Shown here one piece after another: positions 1 to 8,825 of a DNA stretch of 64,000 nucleotides (position 1 is the stretch's first letter; every line of letters begins with the position of its first letter). Under the pieces are notes generated by a model. It saw only the letters and a program-made list of their open reading frames with translations. It was not told the DNA's origin and searched no databases. Origin of the DNA: JACOMS01 sp051252005 (lineage in GTDB: Bacteria > Pseudomonadota > Alphaproteobacteria > Caulobacterales > Maricaulaceae); NCBI GenBank assembly GCA_051252005.1, contig JBPOEZ010000001.1, forward strand, positions 186,001 through 250,000, written 5' to 3'. The position numbers and the translations under genes are program-made.

Positions 1-2
1 TG

Positions 3-1703
3 ATCTGGGATGTTGGCCACCAATGTTATCCGCACAAGGTTCTAACGGGCCGCCGTGACCGTATTCGGACACTTCGTAAGGGCGGCGGATTGTCAGGCTT
101 CACCAAGCGCGCCGAAAGTGAATATGATCCGTTTGGCGCAGCGCACAGCTCCACCTCGATTTCTGCCGGTATGGGTTTCGCCACCGCGCGTGATCTCGAC
201 AAACGGGAAAACCATATTATCTCCGTGATTGGCGATGGCTCGATTACGGCGGGCATGGCTTACGAGGCCATGAATAATGCCGGCGCAACGGATTCGCGCC
301 AAATCGTCATTCTCAATGATAATGACATGTCCATTGCGCCACCTGTTGGCGCGATGAGCTCCATGCTCGCTAAGATGGTTAGCTCCGGCGGTTACCGCAA
401 GTTTCGCCGCGCCGCCCGCGCCGTAGTCAAAGACGCGCCGCGCCCGATTTACGATACGGCTAAAAAGGCCGAAGAATATTCTCGCGGCATGGTCACAGGC
501 GGCACGTGGTTTGAAGAGCTAGGCTTTTATTATGTCGGCCCCGTCGACGGTCACGACCTTGATACGCTTCTTTCGGTTCTTGAAAACGTCAAAAACATGA
601 AGGAAGGCCCTGTCCTTATTCACGTTGTGACGCAAAAGGGCAAAGGGTATGCGCCCGCGGAAAATTCCGCTGATAAATATCACGGCGTGTCAAAATTTAA
701 CGTGGTGACGGGCGAGCAAAGCAAATCTATTCCCAACGCGCCGAGCTACACATCTGTCTTCGGGCAGCAGCTTGTTAAACAAGCTGAAAAAGACAGTAAA
801 ATCGTCGGGATTACGGCAGCGATGCCGGGCGGAACGGGCATGAATGTCTTTGGCAAAGCCTTCCCAGACCGCATGTTTGATGTCGGTATTGCAGAGCAGC
901 ACGCGGTGACATTCGCGGCTGGACTTGCGGCGGACGGCTATAAGCCGTTCTGCGCGATTTATTCGACCTTCTTACAGCGCGGCTACGACCAAGTTGTCCA
1001 TGACGTGGCGATCCAAAATTTGCCTGTACGGTTTGCTATGGATAGAGCCGGACTTGTCGGCGCGGACGGGCCAACACATGCAGGCGCATTTGATATTGCC
1101 TATCTCGGCTGCCTTCCAAATTTCACGCTCATGGCGGCTGCTGACGAGGCCGATTTGGCCCGTATGGTCGCGACGGCTGTGGCCTATGATGGCGGCCCTA
1201 TTGGGTTTCGCTATGCACGCGGCGAAGCGACAGGCATTGAAATTCCAGAAAACCCTGAACCGCTCGAAATCGGCAAAGGCCGCATACTACGCGAAGGCAC
1301 GCGTGTTGCGCTGCTCTCTTACGGCACGCGCCTCGGCGAAGCGTTGCAAGCGGCGGATCAACTTGAAACGCTTGGGCTTTCTGCCACGGTTGCGGATGCC
1401 CGTTTCGCTAAGCCGCTTGATACGGACCTTGTGAAACGTCTCGCAGATGAGCACGAAGTCCTTATCACAATCGAAGAAGGCTCTGTTGGCGGTTTTGGGG
1501 CGTTTGTCCTGCATGAGCTAGCCGCTTCAGGACGTCTTGATAGCGGCCTGAAAATCCGTACCATGACCTTGCCTGATATTTTCATCGACCAAGATACGCC
1601 TGAAATTATGTATAAGCAGGCACGGCTAGACGCAGATTCCATTGTTGAAGAAGTGTTCAAAGTTCTCGGTAAAGATCTGCGCAGCCAAAGCGCGCGCGCT
1701 TAG
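3..1703 (+). CDS. dxs: 1-deoxy-D-xylulose-5-phosphate synthase (5' end outside window)
   Basis: Thiamine-diphosphate enzyme that condenses pyruvate and glyceraldehyde 3-phosphate to DXP, the first step of the MEP isoprenoid pathway; cytoplasmic. The reading frame is already open at base 3 with the typical Dxs text IWDVGHQ...YPHKVLTGRRDR and GGLSGFTKRAESEYDPFGAAH, so the true start lies upstream. The TPP-binding GDGSITAGMAYEAMNNAG segment, the transketolase core (DVGIAEQHAVTFAAGLA), the GLVGADGPTHAGAFD loop and the C-terminal transketolase domain (GSVGGFGAFVL) are all visible. 566 residues are present against about 640 in the family, so roughly 70-80 N-terminal residues are missing. tlyA follows after 10 bases, a common alphaproteobacterial pairing. 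Identity is seen directly; the operon is inferred. Confidence 0.97.
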   Translation: MWDVGHQCYPHKVLTGRRDRIRTLRKGGGLSGFTKRAESEYDPFGAAHSSTSISAGMGFATARDLDKRENHIISVIGDGSITAGMAYEAMNNAGATDSRQIVILNDNDMSIAPPVGAMSSMLAKMVSSGGYRKFRRAARAVVKDAPRPIYDTAKKAEEYSRGMVTGGTWFEELGFYYVGPVDGHDLDTLLSVLENVKNMKEGPVLIHVVTQKGKGYAPAENSADKYHGVSKFNVVTGEQSKSIPNAPSYTSVFGQQLVKQAEKDSKIVGITAAMPGGTGMNVFGKAFPDRMFDVGIAEQHAVTFAAGLAADGYKPFCAIYSTFLQRGYDQVVHDVAIQNLPVRFAMDRAGLVGADGPTHAGAFDIAYLGCLPNFTLMAAADEADLARMVATAVAYDGGPIGFRYARGEATGIEIPENPEPLEIGKGRILREGTRVALLSYGTRLGEALQAADQLETLGLSATVADARFAKPLDTDLVKRLADEHEVLITIEEGSVGGFGAFVLHELAASGRLDSGLKIRTMTLPDIFIDQDTPEIMYKQARLDADSIVEEVFKVLGKDLRSQSARA

Positions 1704-1713
1704 GGACTGCGCT

Positions 1714-2436
1714 ATGCGCGCTGATACTTACCTTGTCGATAAAGGCTACTTTGAGAGCCGAGCCAAGGCGGCGGCGGCGATTAAGGCTGGCGGCGTGAGT
1801 GTTAACGGCGCGCCGCTCAAGAAAGCCTCACAGAATATACCTGATAACGCCGTCATAGAGGCGCAGGCCGCGCATCCTTGGGTGTCTCGCGGCGGCGTGA
1901 AATTGGCGCATGCATTAGAGGTTTTTGGGGTCTCTGCCAAAGGCCGTGTGTGTCTTGATGTCGGGGCGTCTACGGGCGGCTTTACGGATGTACTTTTGTC
2001 CGCTGGAGCGGCAAGGGTCTACGCCGTTGATGTGGGCCGCGATCAGTTACATAAGAAATTACGGGGTCATCCCAAAGTTGTCTCTATGGAGGCCACGGAT
2101 GCCCGCGGGCTGACGCAGGACATGTTCACCCCTACCTATGACCTTATTGTCTGTGATGCGAGTTTCATTTCTATGATGAAAGTCTTGGAGCGCTCATTAT
2201 CTCTTGCGAAAGCGGGCAGCGAGCTTGTTACCCTCGTTAAGCCGCAGTTTGAAGTTGGGCGTAAAAATATCGGCCGAGGCGGTATCGTTATTGATAATGG
2301 GGCAGCCGCTGAAGCGCTTGCTGATGTAAAGTTTTGGCTTGAAGGCTCGGGGTGGGCCGTAAAGCAGGAAGCGTTCTCGCCGATTAAAGGCGGGTCTGGG
2401 AATACGGAGTATCTCCTGCATGCTGCGAAGTCATAG
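1714..2436 (+). CDS. tlyA: TlyA family rRNA methyltransferase (S4 + FtsJ-like)
   Basis: Probable 2'-O-ribose rRNA methyltransferase/hemolysin A family protein. The first 60 residues are an S4 RNA-binding domain (MRADTYLVDKGYFESRAKA, GGVSVNGAPLKKASQ). An FtsJ-like Rossmann domain follows, with the SAM-binding loop CLDVGASTGGFTDVLL and the later DLIVCDASFISM and LVKPQFEVGRKNIGRGG motifs. 240 residues matches the family. The ATG at 1714 was chosen because it begins exactly at the S4 domain and lies just after the dxs stop; the frame is open further upstream into dxs but that part is not S4-like. The methyltransferase fold is certain. The rRNA target positions are known only for mycobacterial and related homologues. 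Confidence 0.93.
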   Translation: MRADTYLVDKGYFESRAKAAAAIKAGGVSVNGAPLKKASQNIPDNAVIEAQAAHPWVSRGGVKLAHALEVFGVSAKGRVCLDVGASTGGFTDVLLSAGAARVYAVDVGRDQLHKKLRGHPKVVSMEATDARGLTQDMFTPTYDLIVCDASFISMMKVLERSLSLAKAGSELVTLVKPQFEVGRKNIGRGGIVIDNGAAAEALADVKFWLEGSGWAVKQEAFSPIKGGSGNTEYLLHAAKS

Positions 2437-2519
2437 ATTTTGATGCGCTGATTTGCCGAAAATTATCATTGTTTTTCTGTTTTATGTTCGCCTAAAGAAA
2501 GAGAAACGGGGAACTTTCA

Positions 2520-3917
2520 ATGGCACATCATAAACTAACCACAGACTATTTAATCGCGGGTAGCGGCGCCGTCGGCATGGCGTTCGCCGATGTGATCCTG
2601 TCGGAAACCGATGCTAACGTCATCATTGTTGACCGTTATGCAAAGCCCGGCGGGCACTGGAATGTGGCCTATCCTTTTGTGACCCTGCATCAGCCGTCGG
2701 CTTATTACGGGGTGAGTTCAGTGGAGCTTTCCAAAGGCCGCAAAGATGAAGTCGGACTCAATAAGGGGCTAAACGATCTGGCGTCAGGCGCAGAAGTCTC
2801 TGCCTATTATGACGACGTGATGCGTCATCAGTTTCTGCCGACGGGCCGCGTTCAATATTTCCCAATGTCAAATTATGACGGAGAGGGGCGCTTTACGCAT
2901 ATACTGTCCGGCGATACGTATGAAGTGGAGGCGGGGAAAACCGTCGATGCAACGTGGCTGAAAACGTCCGTCCCGTCGACGCATACGCCGAATTTTAAAA
3001 TTGATGACGGCGTGCAGTTTATGCCGCTCAACGATATGCCGATGCTCACCAAGGCGCCGGCCGGGTTTGTCGTCATTGGCGGCGGGAAAACGGGCATTGA
3101 TGCGTGCTTGTGGCTTCTGGAGAACCGCGTAGATCCTGATAAAATAACATGGATCGTCCCGCGCGATGCGTGGCTTTTGGACCGCCAGAACACACAGCCC
3201 TCCGAAGATTTTTTCGAGTTCACGATGGGTGCGCAGGCGGGGCAGTTTGAATCTATCGCGCAGTCGACCTCGATTGATGATATGTTCGACCGCCTTGAAA
3301 ATTGCGGTTATTTTCTTCGGCTTGATAAAACCGTTCGTCCAAAAATGTTCCACGGGGCGACGATCAGCCGGATGGAACTTAAGGCTTTGCAGCAGATTAA
3401 AAACATTGTCCGCATGGGCCGTGTCTCGCATGTCAAAGACACCGAGATTATTTTGGACGGCGGGACTATTCTGGTGAGTGCTGATCATGTGCATATTGAC
3501 TGCTCTGCGCGCGCGGTCAGTAATGATGTGATTAAGCCGATTTTCGAGGGTGATCTGATAACGCCGCAAATGGTGCGCTCCTATCAGCCCGTCTTTAGCG
3601 CAGCTGCTATCGCTCACATTGAAGCCAGTTATGAGGATGATGCGGCCAAAAACCGCCTGTGCGGAGTTGTGCCGCTTCCTAATCATGATACGGATTTTAT
3701 CCGCTTTACGGCGGCCTTCATGATGAACCAATATAATTGGGGGCAGGATGCTGGTATGAAGGATTGGCTACTTGGAAACCGCCTTGACGGCTTCTCAAAG
3801 ATGGTCGCGGATGTTGATAGAGATGACGCCAATAAAATGGCGATCCTCAAGCGCGTCCGCAGTCATGCCATGCCAGCTATGGGTAAGCTGCAGGAATATC
3901 TCGCCCAGCTCGGTTAA
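2520..3917 (+). CDS. FAD/NAD(P)-binding oxidoreductase, flavin monooxygenase-like
   Basis: A 465-residue two-dinucleotide-binding oxidoreductase. The N-terminal FAD motif is IAGSGAVGMAFADVIL (about residues 12-27), followed by an acidic strand end VDRY and GGHWN, a flavin-monooxygenase-like segment. A second GxGxxG-type motif, FVVIGGGKTGIDACLWLL near residue 180, should bind NAD(P)H. The preceding sequence aagaaagagaaacggggaactttcaATG supplies a purine-rich ribosome site. The gene faces pyk tail to tail with only 7 bases between the stops and no obvious terminator. Substrate cannot be read from the sequence; related proteins are often annotated only as NAD(P)/FAD-dependent oxidoreductases. 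Confidence 0.85.
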   Translation: MAHHKLTTDYLIAGSGAVGMAFADVILSETDANVIIVDRYAKPGGHWNVAYPFVTLHQPSAYYGVSSVELSKGRKDEVGLNKGLNDLASGAEVSAYYDDVMRHQFLPTGRVQYFPMSNYDGEGRFTHILSGDTYEVEAGKTVDATWLKTSVPSTHTPNFKIDDGVQFMPLNDMPMLTKAPAGFVVIGGGKTGIDACLWLLENRVDPDKITWIVPRDAWLLDRQNTQPSEDFFEFTMGAQAGQFESIAQSTSIDDMFDRLENCGYFLRLDKTVRPKMFHGATISRMELKALQQIKNIVRMGRVSHVKDTEIILDGGTILVSADHVHIDCSARAVSNDVIKPIFEGDLITPQMVRSYQPVFSAAAIAHIEASYEDDAAKNRLCGVVPLPNHDTDFIRFTAAFMMNQYNWGQDAGMKDWLLGNRLDGFSKMVADVDRDDANKMAILKRVRSHAMPAMGKLQEYLAQLG

Positions 3918-3924
3918 AGCCCGT

Positions 3925-5337
3925 CTAGTCGATCATAGCGATTTTAAGTGTGTCCGTTGTGCCGGGTCTGCCAAAGGGAATGCCTGCTGAAATTATAATC
4001 CGGTCGCCCGTCTTAGCGCCGTCTTGCTGTTTTGCGAGCACTTGGATTTGGCCAAGCATATCGTCGAAGCTTTCCGGGTCTTTTGTGACAATCGGCTCAA
4101 CGCCCCAGCTCAGTGCCATGCGGTTAGCGGTGGCTTGATTGGGCGTTAGGCCGAATATTCGGCAGGGTGGCCGTTCGCGCGAAATGCGCTGCACGGTCGA
4201 GCCCGTGGATGTGTAGCCGTAAACCGCCTTGCAGCCCAAAATTTCGGCAATGCCGCGAACCGAATGGCTGACAGCGTCTTCGGTGGTGGCGTCGTGGGGC
4301 AGCGGGCGTGATTTAAAGTAGTTCCAGAACTCATCGTCGGATTCTGCGGCGCGAATGATGCGGTTCATTATAGCCACAGCGGTTGCGGGGTGACGGCCTA
4401 CGGCGGTTTCAGCGGAGAGCATGACCGCGTCCGCGCCTTGGTAAATCGCGGTAGCAACGTCGGAGGCTTCGGCACGCGTCGGGGTCGGCGAGTCGATCAT
4501 GCTTTCCAGCATGTGCGTGGCGACGATGACGGGTTTGCCAAGTGCGCGAGCTTTGCGGATGATTTGCCTCTGTACAACGGGAACGCGCTCAAGAGGGAGT
4601 TCAACACCGAGGTCACCGCGCGCCACCATCGCGGCGTCGGTAAGCTCTAGAATTTCATCAAGGTCTTCCACAGCCGATGGCTTTTCGATCTTCACAATGA
4701 TTCCGGCTTTACCTTTGATGATTTTCTGCGCGTCGAGAACATCCTGAGCTGACTGCACAAAGGAGAGGGCGATGAAGTCGACATTATGGGAAAGCGCAAA
4801 CGCCATATCGACACGGTCTTTGTCTGTCATCGCTGACATTGGCAGAACGGCGCCGATAACATTAATGCCTTTCCGGTCACGTAAAATGCCCGGTACATCG
4901 ACGCGAAGGTCAATGGTCTTGCCATCATTTGCGGTGACGGTAACGAGAAGCTTGCCGTCATCAAATTTAAGTTGGTGACCTGGCTCTAAGGCTTTGAGCA
5001 GTTCTGGGTGCGCTAGGCGTATGAGCCCGTCTTTACCGAGAGCATCGCTGACTTCCATTTTGACGGTTTCGCCATAGCGAAGTTCTATTTGGCCGCCTTC
5101 GAAGGGGCCGACGCGTAACTTCGGGCCTTGCATATCAGCGATAATTGAGATGGCGCGCCCGCAATCCAAAGCGGTTTTGCGAATTGTGGTGAGGGAGCGA
5201 AGATGGTCTTCGTGGGAACCATGGGAGAAGTTAAGCCGAAACGCGTTCACGCCAACTTCGTGCAAGAGGCGCACAGTATCAGGGGCTGAACTGGCGGGGC
5301 CAATCGTGGCGACGATTTTAGCAAAACTTTGCGGCAT
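3925..5337 (-). CDS. pyk: pyruvate kinase
   Basis: Final glycolytic enzyme, phosphoenolpyruvate + ADP to pyruvate + ATP, cytoplasmic homotetramer. 470 residues, full length. Visible motifs in order: KIVATIGPASS at the N-terminus, FRLNFSHGSHEDH, the ADMQGPKLRVG strand, the B domain, the active-site stretch IIVKIEKPSAVEDLDEIL with the catalytic Lys, MVARGDLGVELPLERVP, and VIVATHMLESMIDSPTPTRAE leading into DAVMLSAETAVG. A shorter regulatory C-domain ends the protein. It begins with ATG at 5337 (MPQSFAKIVA). It is transcribed away from the TonB-dependent receptor gene and appears monocistronic. Confidence 0.97.
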   Translation of the reverse strand: MPQSFAKIVATIGPASSAPDTVRLLHEVGVNAFRLNFSHGSHEDHLRSLTTIRKTALDCGRAISIIADMQGPKLRVGPFEGGQIELRYGETVKMEVSDALGKDGLIRLAHPELLKALEPGHQLKFDDGKLLVTVTANDGKTIDLRVDVPGILRDRKGINVIGAVLPMSAMTDKDRVDMAFALSHNVDFIALSFVQSAQDVLDAQKIIKGKAGIIVKIEKPSAVEDLDEILELTDAAMVARGDLGVELPLERVPVVQRQIIRKARALGKPVIVATHMLESMIDSPTPTRAEASDVATAIYQGADAVMLSAETAVGRHPATAVAIMNRIIRAAESDDEFWNYFKSRPLPHDATTEDAVSHSVRGIAEILGCKAVYGYTSTGSTVQRISRERPPCRIFGLTPNQATANRMALSWGVEPIVTKDPESFDDMLGQIQVLAKQQDGAKTGDRIIISAGIPFGRPGTTDTLKIAMID

Positions 5338-5641
5338 TTTGGTGTCTCCTATTTAATGGTGTCATGAAAGAGATCGGAGGAAGGGTCAATAGAGAGTTAT
5401 TAAGGCAAGTAATACAAGACAGGGTAGAATAAATGCGCGCAGAGCGATGAGAACCGCTAACCGTTTGTTGGTAGTGTATTTTTGCAACACATTTAGTTTT
5501 TTTAATATTAGCCCCGAATCCGCCTTGAAGGGGGTGTGATGTGGCGTTAGAGAAACGAGGCACACGTGGGATTCTGTCCTGCGTGAACATAATGCTAATA
5601 AGGCATATAACTCAAAAACCAGTTCGAAGGGGTTTTATAAA
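5338..5641. promoter_or_regulatory. intergenic region with divergent control of pyk and the TonB-dependent receptor
   Basis: 304 bases between divergently transcribed genes. It must hold both promoters. An AT-rich stretch at about 5465-5510 contains TTGCAA (5482-5487) followed 17 bases later by ATATTA, a weak sigma-70-like candidate for the receptor. A Shine-Dalgarno-like GAAGGGG sits about 10 bases before the GTG start at 5642. I see no convincing operator palindrome or riboswitch. A 90-codon minus-strand frame here has no family features and is not called. Confidence 0.4.
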
Positions 5642-8608
5642 GTGAAAACTATCAACAAAAAACAGCTGTTGCTTACGACATTATTGTCCGGCGCAACATT
5701 TGGTGCAGCGGCGGCTCCGTCTTTTGCCCAACAAGATGACCAAATCGTTGTTACAGGTACGCGTGTTGAGCGCAAAAACTTGGAAGCTCCGTCTCCCGTT
5801 ACAGCGATTGATGCTCAAGAGCTCACGCTAACTAACACAATCAATACAGAGCAGTTCATCAACTCTCTCCCGCAGCTTGTTCCTGCGTTTGACGGCACGT
5901 CAAACAACCCAGGTACAGGTACAGCGTCCGCTAACCTACGTGGTTTGGGCTCTAACCGGACTTTGGTTCTTGTTGACGGTAACCGTTACGTTTCTGCTTT
6001 CGGTGACGGTGTTGTCGATTTGAACTCAATCCCTTCTTCGCTTGTTAAGCGTGTTGACATCGTAACTGGCGGCGCATCTGCTGTGTACGGTTCTGACGCG
6101 ATGGCCGGTGTTGTTAACTTCGTCCTCGACGATGAGTTTGAAGGCGTTGAAGTTGAAGCGTCTTACCAGTCTTCTGAAAAAGGCGATGCTGGAATCAAAA
6201 CTCTTGCAGCTACAATGGGCGGAAACTTTGACAATGGTCGCGGTAACGCAACTGTATATCTTGGTTACACACAACGTGACGCTGTTTTTGCGGCTGCACG
6301 TGATTTTGCTTCCGTAACTAACGTTGATACCGGGACTGGCTTTGCTCCAGGTGGTTCATCTGGCGTTCCTGGCTCACGTGTATTTGACAGTAACTTTAAC
6401 TACACAGACCTAGGTTTTTCTGGCGCGGCTAACGCAATGTCAACTGGTGCTGGCGCGACGTTCGCGACGACAAACAGCTGTTCAGGCGGAAGTTCTTTGC
6501 GTGACCCAGATGGTAGCGCGACTTATATCGCTGCCGCTGGTGCTACTCAAAACTTGAACCCATCCTTAAATGGCGATGAGTTCTGTGGCGGTAACGTTAC
6601 GTTTGATTCCTCTGGTGCGATCATTCCTTGGGTTGACTCTGGTGCAGACACAACGCGTTACAATTATGCTCCTGTAAACTACCTACAGCTCCCACAAGAG
6701 CGTTACACAATGGCAGCATTCGCGAAATATGACATTACAGACACGGTTACAGCGAAAATTCGCGGTATCTTCACGTCGAATAATGTTCCTGTTGAGCTTG
6801 CTCCAACACCTACCTTTACTTCTGTAACGATTGATGTTGCGACAAACCCATACCTTTCAGCCGCTCAGCGTGCTGCGTTCACCGACGCTGCAATCGCTGG
6901 TGGTCAAAGCCCGAATGCTTACGCGATCTACATCGGTCGCCGCATGACGGAAATCGGTCCGCGGAACAGCAATCAAGAGCTTGATTCATACCAGCTTTCT
7001 GGCGACCTTTCAGGTCAGTGGTCAGAAGAATGGGATTGGGATCTTCACGCTCACATTAACCGCGTAAACGGTGTTCAAATCCAAACGGGTAACGTGTCTA
7101 TTTCTGCGTTCCAAACTGTTGTTGGTGACGGCACTTGTAATATCTTTGGTCAAGGCAACTTTACTGATGCTTGTGTAACAGCTGTTGCCCGTACAGGTAT
7201 TATTCAGAACACATCCGAACAGCGTAACATGGTCTTCACAACAGACGGTCCTGTTAATGCACTTCAGTCTCCAATGGCTGAAAATCCGCTACAGCTTGTT
7301 CTTGGTGCAGAGTACCGCGAAGAACGTTTTGACCTTCGTCCTGACTCTGTTTTGGGCCCTGATGTATCTGGCTTTAACCAGTCTTTGCCTATCAGCGGAC
7401 GTTTTGACTCGTATGAAGTCTTTGGCGAAGTTTATATGCCAATCGTTGAAGGTGCGTCTTTCGCTGAAGAATTGTCAGTAAACGGCGCGTTCCGTTATGC
7501 TGATTACTCAACAGTTGGCGGAATTAGTTCTTACGCTATAGGCGCAGAATGGGCTCCTGTATCTGACATCCGTTTCCGGGGTCAAATTCAGCGTGCTGTT
7601 CGTGCACCAAACGTTGTTGAGCTCTTCTCACCACTAACAAACGGCTTCCCTGGCGCTCAAGATCCTTGTGCACAGCAGGGTACGGCTGCGGCGCCTATTG
7701 CTGCAACAGGCCAAATGTCACTTTGTACAGCTGGCGGCGTTCCTGCCGGTGTTTATAATACGGCTTTCCAGGCTAACGCACAGGTCCAAGGCTTGTTCGG
7801 TGGTAACACGAACCTATCTGAAGAGACGTCTGATACATTTACTGTTGGTTTCGTAACTACACCATCAGCGATCCCAGGTTTGACGATCACTGCTGATTAC
7901 TATGACATCGAAGTTCAGGATGCTATTGGTACGGTTTCCGCTCAAGAAACGCTCGACGATTGTTACGTAACAGGCGCTATTCCTGCTTACTGTGGCCTAA
8001 TCGTGCGTTCTGCCGCGGGTACAATTAGCAGCATTACGCTAACTAACCAAAACCTAGCGACATTGACGGCTAAAGGTATCGATGCTGAAGTTTCTTATAA
8101 CTTCGACGCTGAAGATGTTGGCCTCTCAATGCTTGGCGGTGAATTTGCCTTCAACATTATCGGTGGTTACCGTCTTGAATCTGGCGGACAAGCAACTGCT
8201 ACTTCTACGTTCTACGATTGTGCCGGTTACTTTGGCGCGACAGGCTCAGCCTCTTGCGGTGAGCCAAACCCAGAGTGGAAACATGCTGCTACTCTTCGTC
8301 ATTCCAAAGGTGCGTTGCTTAACTCACTTCGCTGGCGTTATATCGGCGGAACAACTGAAGATGATCAGGTTGACGGTGGAGCTAGCTCTGGACGTTTCGT
8401 CACAGACATCAGCTCTAAGAACTACTTCGATTGGACAACTCAGTGGGACATTTCTGACCACTTCCAGCTGTCTGGCGGCGTAATCAACATCTTTGACACG
8501 TCTCCTCCAATTCTTGGCGATTGCTGTTCTGAACAGTCAAATACGTTCCCTGCGTCTTACAACCCATTTGGACGTCAGTTCTTCGTATCTGGTAAAATGC
8601 GCTTCTAG
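5642..8608 (+). CDS. TonB-dependent outer-membrane receptor
   Basis: A 988-residue beta-barrel importer that would use the TonB-ExbBD machinery encoded further right. An N-terminal signal peptide ends near AAAAPSFAQ. It is followed by a TonB-box-like DQIVVTGTR and a plug domain with the classic NLRGLGSNRTLVLVDGNR and IVTGGASAVYGSDAMAGVVNF motifs. The rest is barrel, ending in an aromatic C-terminal Phe (GKMRF) as required for outer-membrane insertion. The extracellular portions carry several Cys pairs (for example NSCSGG...EFCGG, DDCYVTG...AYCG, FYDCAG...SCGEP), unusual in number. Translation starts at GTG 5642. The codon choice (many GGT, GTT, CGT, AAC) differs visibly from neighbours and suggests high expression. 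The substrate is not determinable; a rho-independent terminator follows. Confidence 0.95.
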   Translation: MKTINKKQLLLTTLLSGATFGAAAAPSFAQQDDQIVVTGTRVERKNLEAPSPVTAIDAQELTLTNTINTEQFINSLPQLVPAFDGTSNNPGTGTASANLRGLGSNRTLVLVDGNRYVSAFGDGVVDLNSIPSSLVKRVDIVTGGASAVYGSDAMAGVVNFVLDDEFEGVEVEASYQSSEKGDAGIKTLAATMGGNFDNGRGNATVYLGYTQRDAVFAAARDFASVTNVDTGTGFAPGGSSGVPGSRVFDSNFNYTDLGFSGAANAMSTGAGATFATTNSCSGGSSLRDPDGSATYIAAAGATQNLNPSLNGDEFCGGNVTFDSSGAIIPWVDSGADTTRYNYAPVNYLQLPQERYTMAAFAKYDITDTVTAKIRGIFTSNNVPVELAPTPTFTSVTIDVATNPYLSAAQRAAFTDAAIAGGQSPNAYAIYIGRRMTEIGPRNSNQELDSYQLSGDLSGQWSEEWDWDLHAHINRVNGVQIQTGNVSISAFQTVVGDGTCNIFGQGNFTDACVTAVARTGIIQNTSEQRNMVFTTDGPVNALQSPMAENPLQLVLGAEYREERFDLRPDSVLGPDVSGFNQSLPISGRFDSYEVFGEVYMPIVEGASFAEELSVNGAFRYADYSTVGGISSYAIGAEWAPVSDIRFRGQIQRAVRAPNVVELFSPLTNGFPGAQDPCAQQGTAAAPIAATGQMSLCTAGGVPAGVYNTAFQANAQVQGLFGGNTNLSEETSDTFTVGFVTTPSAIPGLTITADYYDIEVQDAIGTVSAQETLDDCYVTGAIPAYCGLIVRSAAGTISSITLTNQNLATLTAKGIDAEVSYNFDAEDVGLSMLGGEFAFNIIGGYRLESGGQATATSTFYDCAGYFGATGSASCGEPNPEWKHAATLRHSKGALLNSLRWRYIGGTTEDDQVDGGASSGRFVTDISSKNYFDWTTQWDISDHFQLSGGVINIFDTSPPILGDCCSEQSNTFPASYNPFGRQFFVSGKMRF

Positions 8609-8629
8609 TCTAAGCGATATAAAATTTGA

Positions 8630-8659
8630 GATGGCGGCCCCCGGGTCGCCATTTTTTTT
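8630..8659 (+). terminator. rho-independent terminator of the TonB-dependent receptor
   Basis: Stem ATGGCG (8630-8635) pairs with CGCCAT (8646-8651) around a GC-rich loop that can extend the stem, followed by a run of T to 8659. It lies 21 bases after the receptor stop. Confidence 0.85.
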
Positions 8660-8825
8660 TGCCTTATAATACAGGTCGTGCTGTAAGTGGCACTCACTCG
8701 CTTTGCCTAAGAGGGCTCTCATAGGCCCAAGATCGGTCCATCTGCGGAGGTCACTGCTTGGCAATGACAAAAATAATGTGGGTGGGGCAGCGCAGGTCAA
8801 GCCCTTAGGCCGATAAGAATGGACT

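Noticed and set aside
2868..3731. A 287-codon minus-strand frame inside the flavin oxidoreductase gene
   Set aside because: It is the complement of a well-supported gene; its protein is biased in composition and has no motif.
5318..5590. A 90-codon minus-strand frame in the pyk/receptor intergenic region
   Set aside because: It overlaps the pyk start, has no ribosome site or recognisable family, and covers the region that must hold the promoters.
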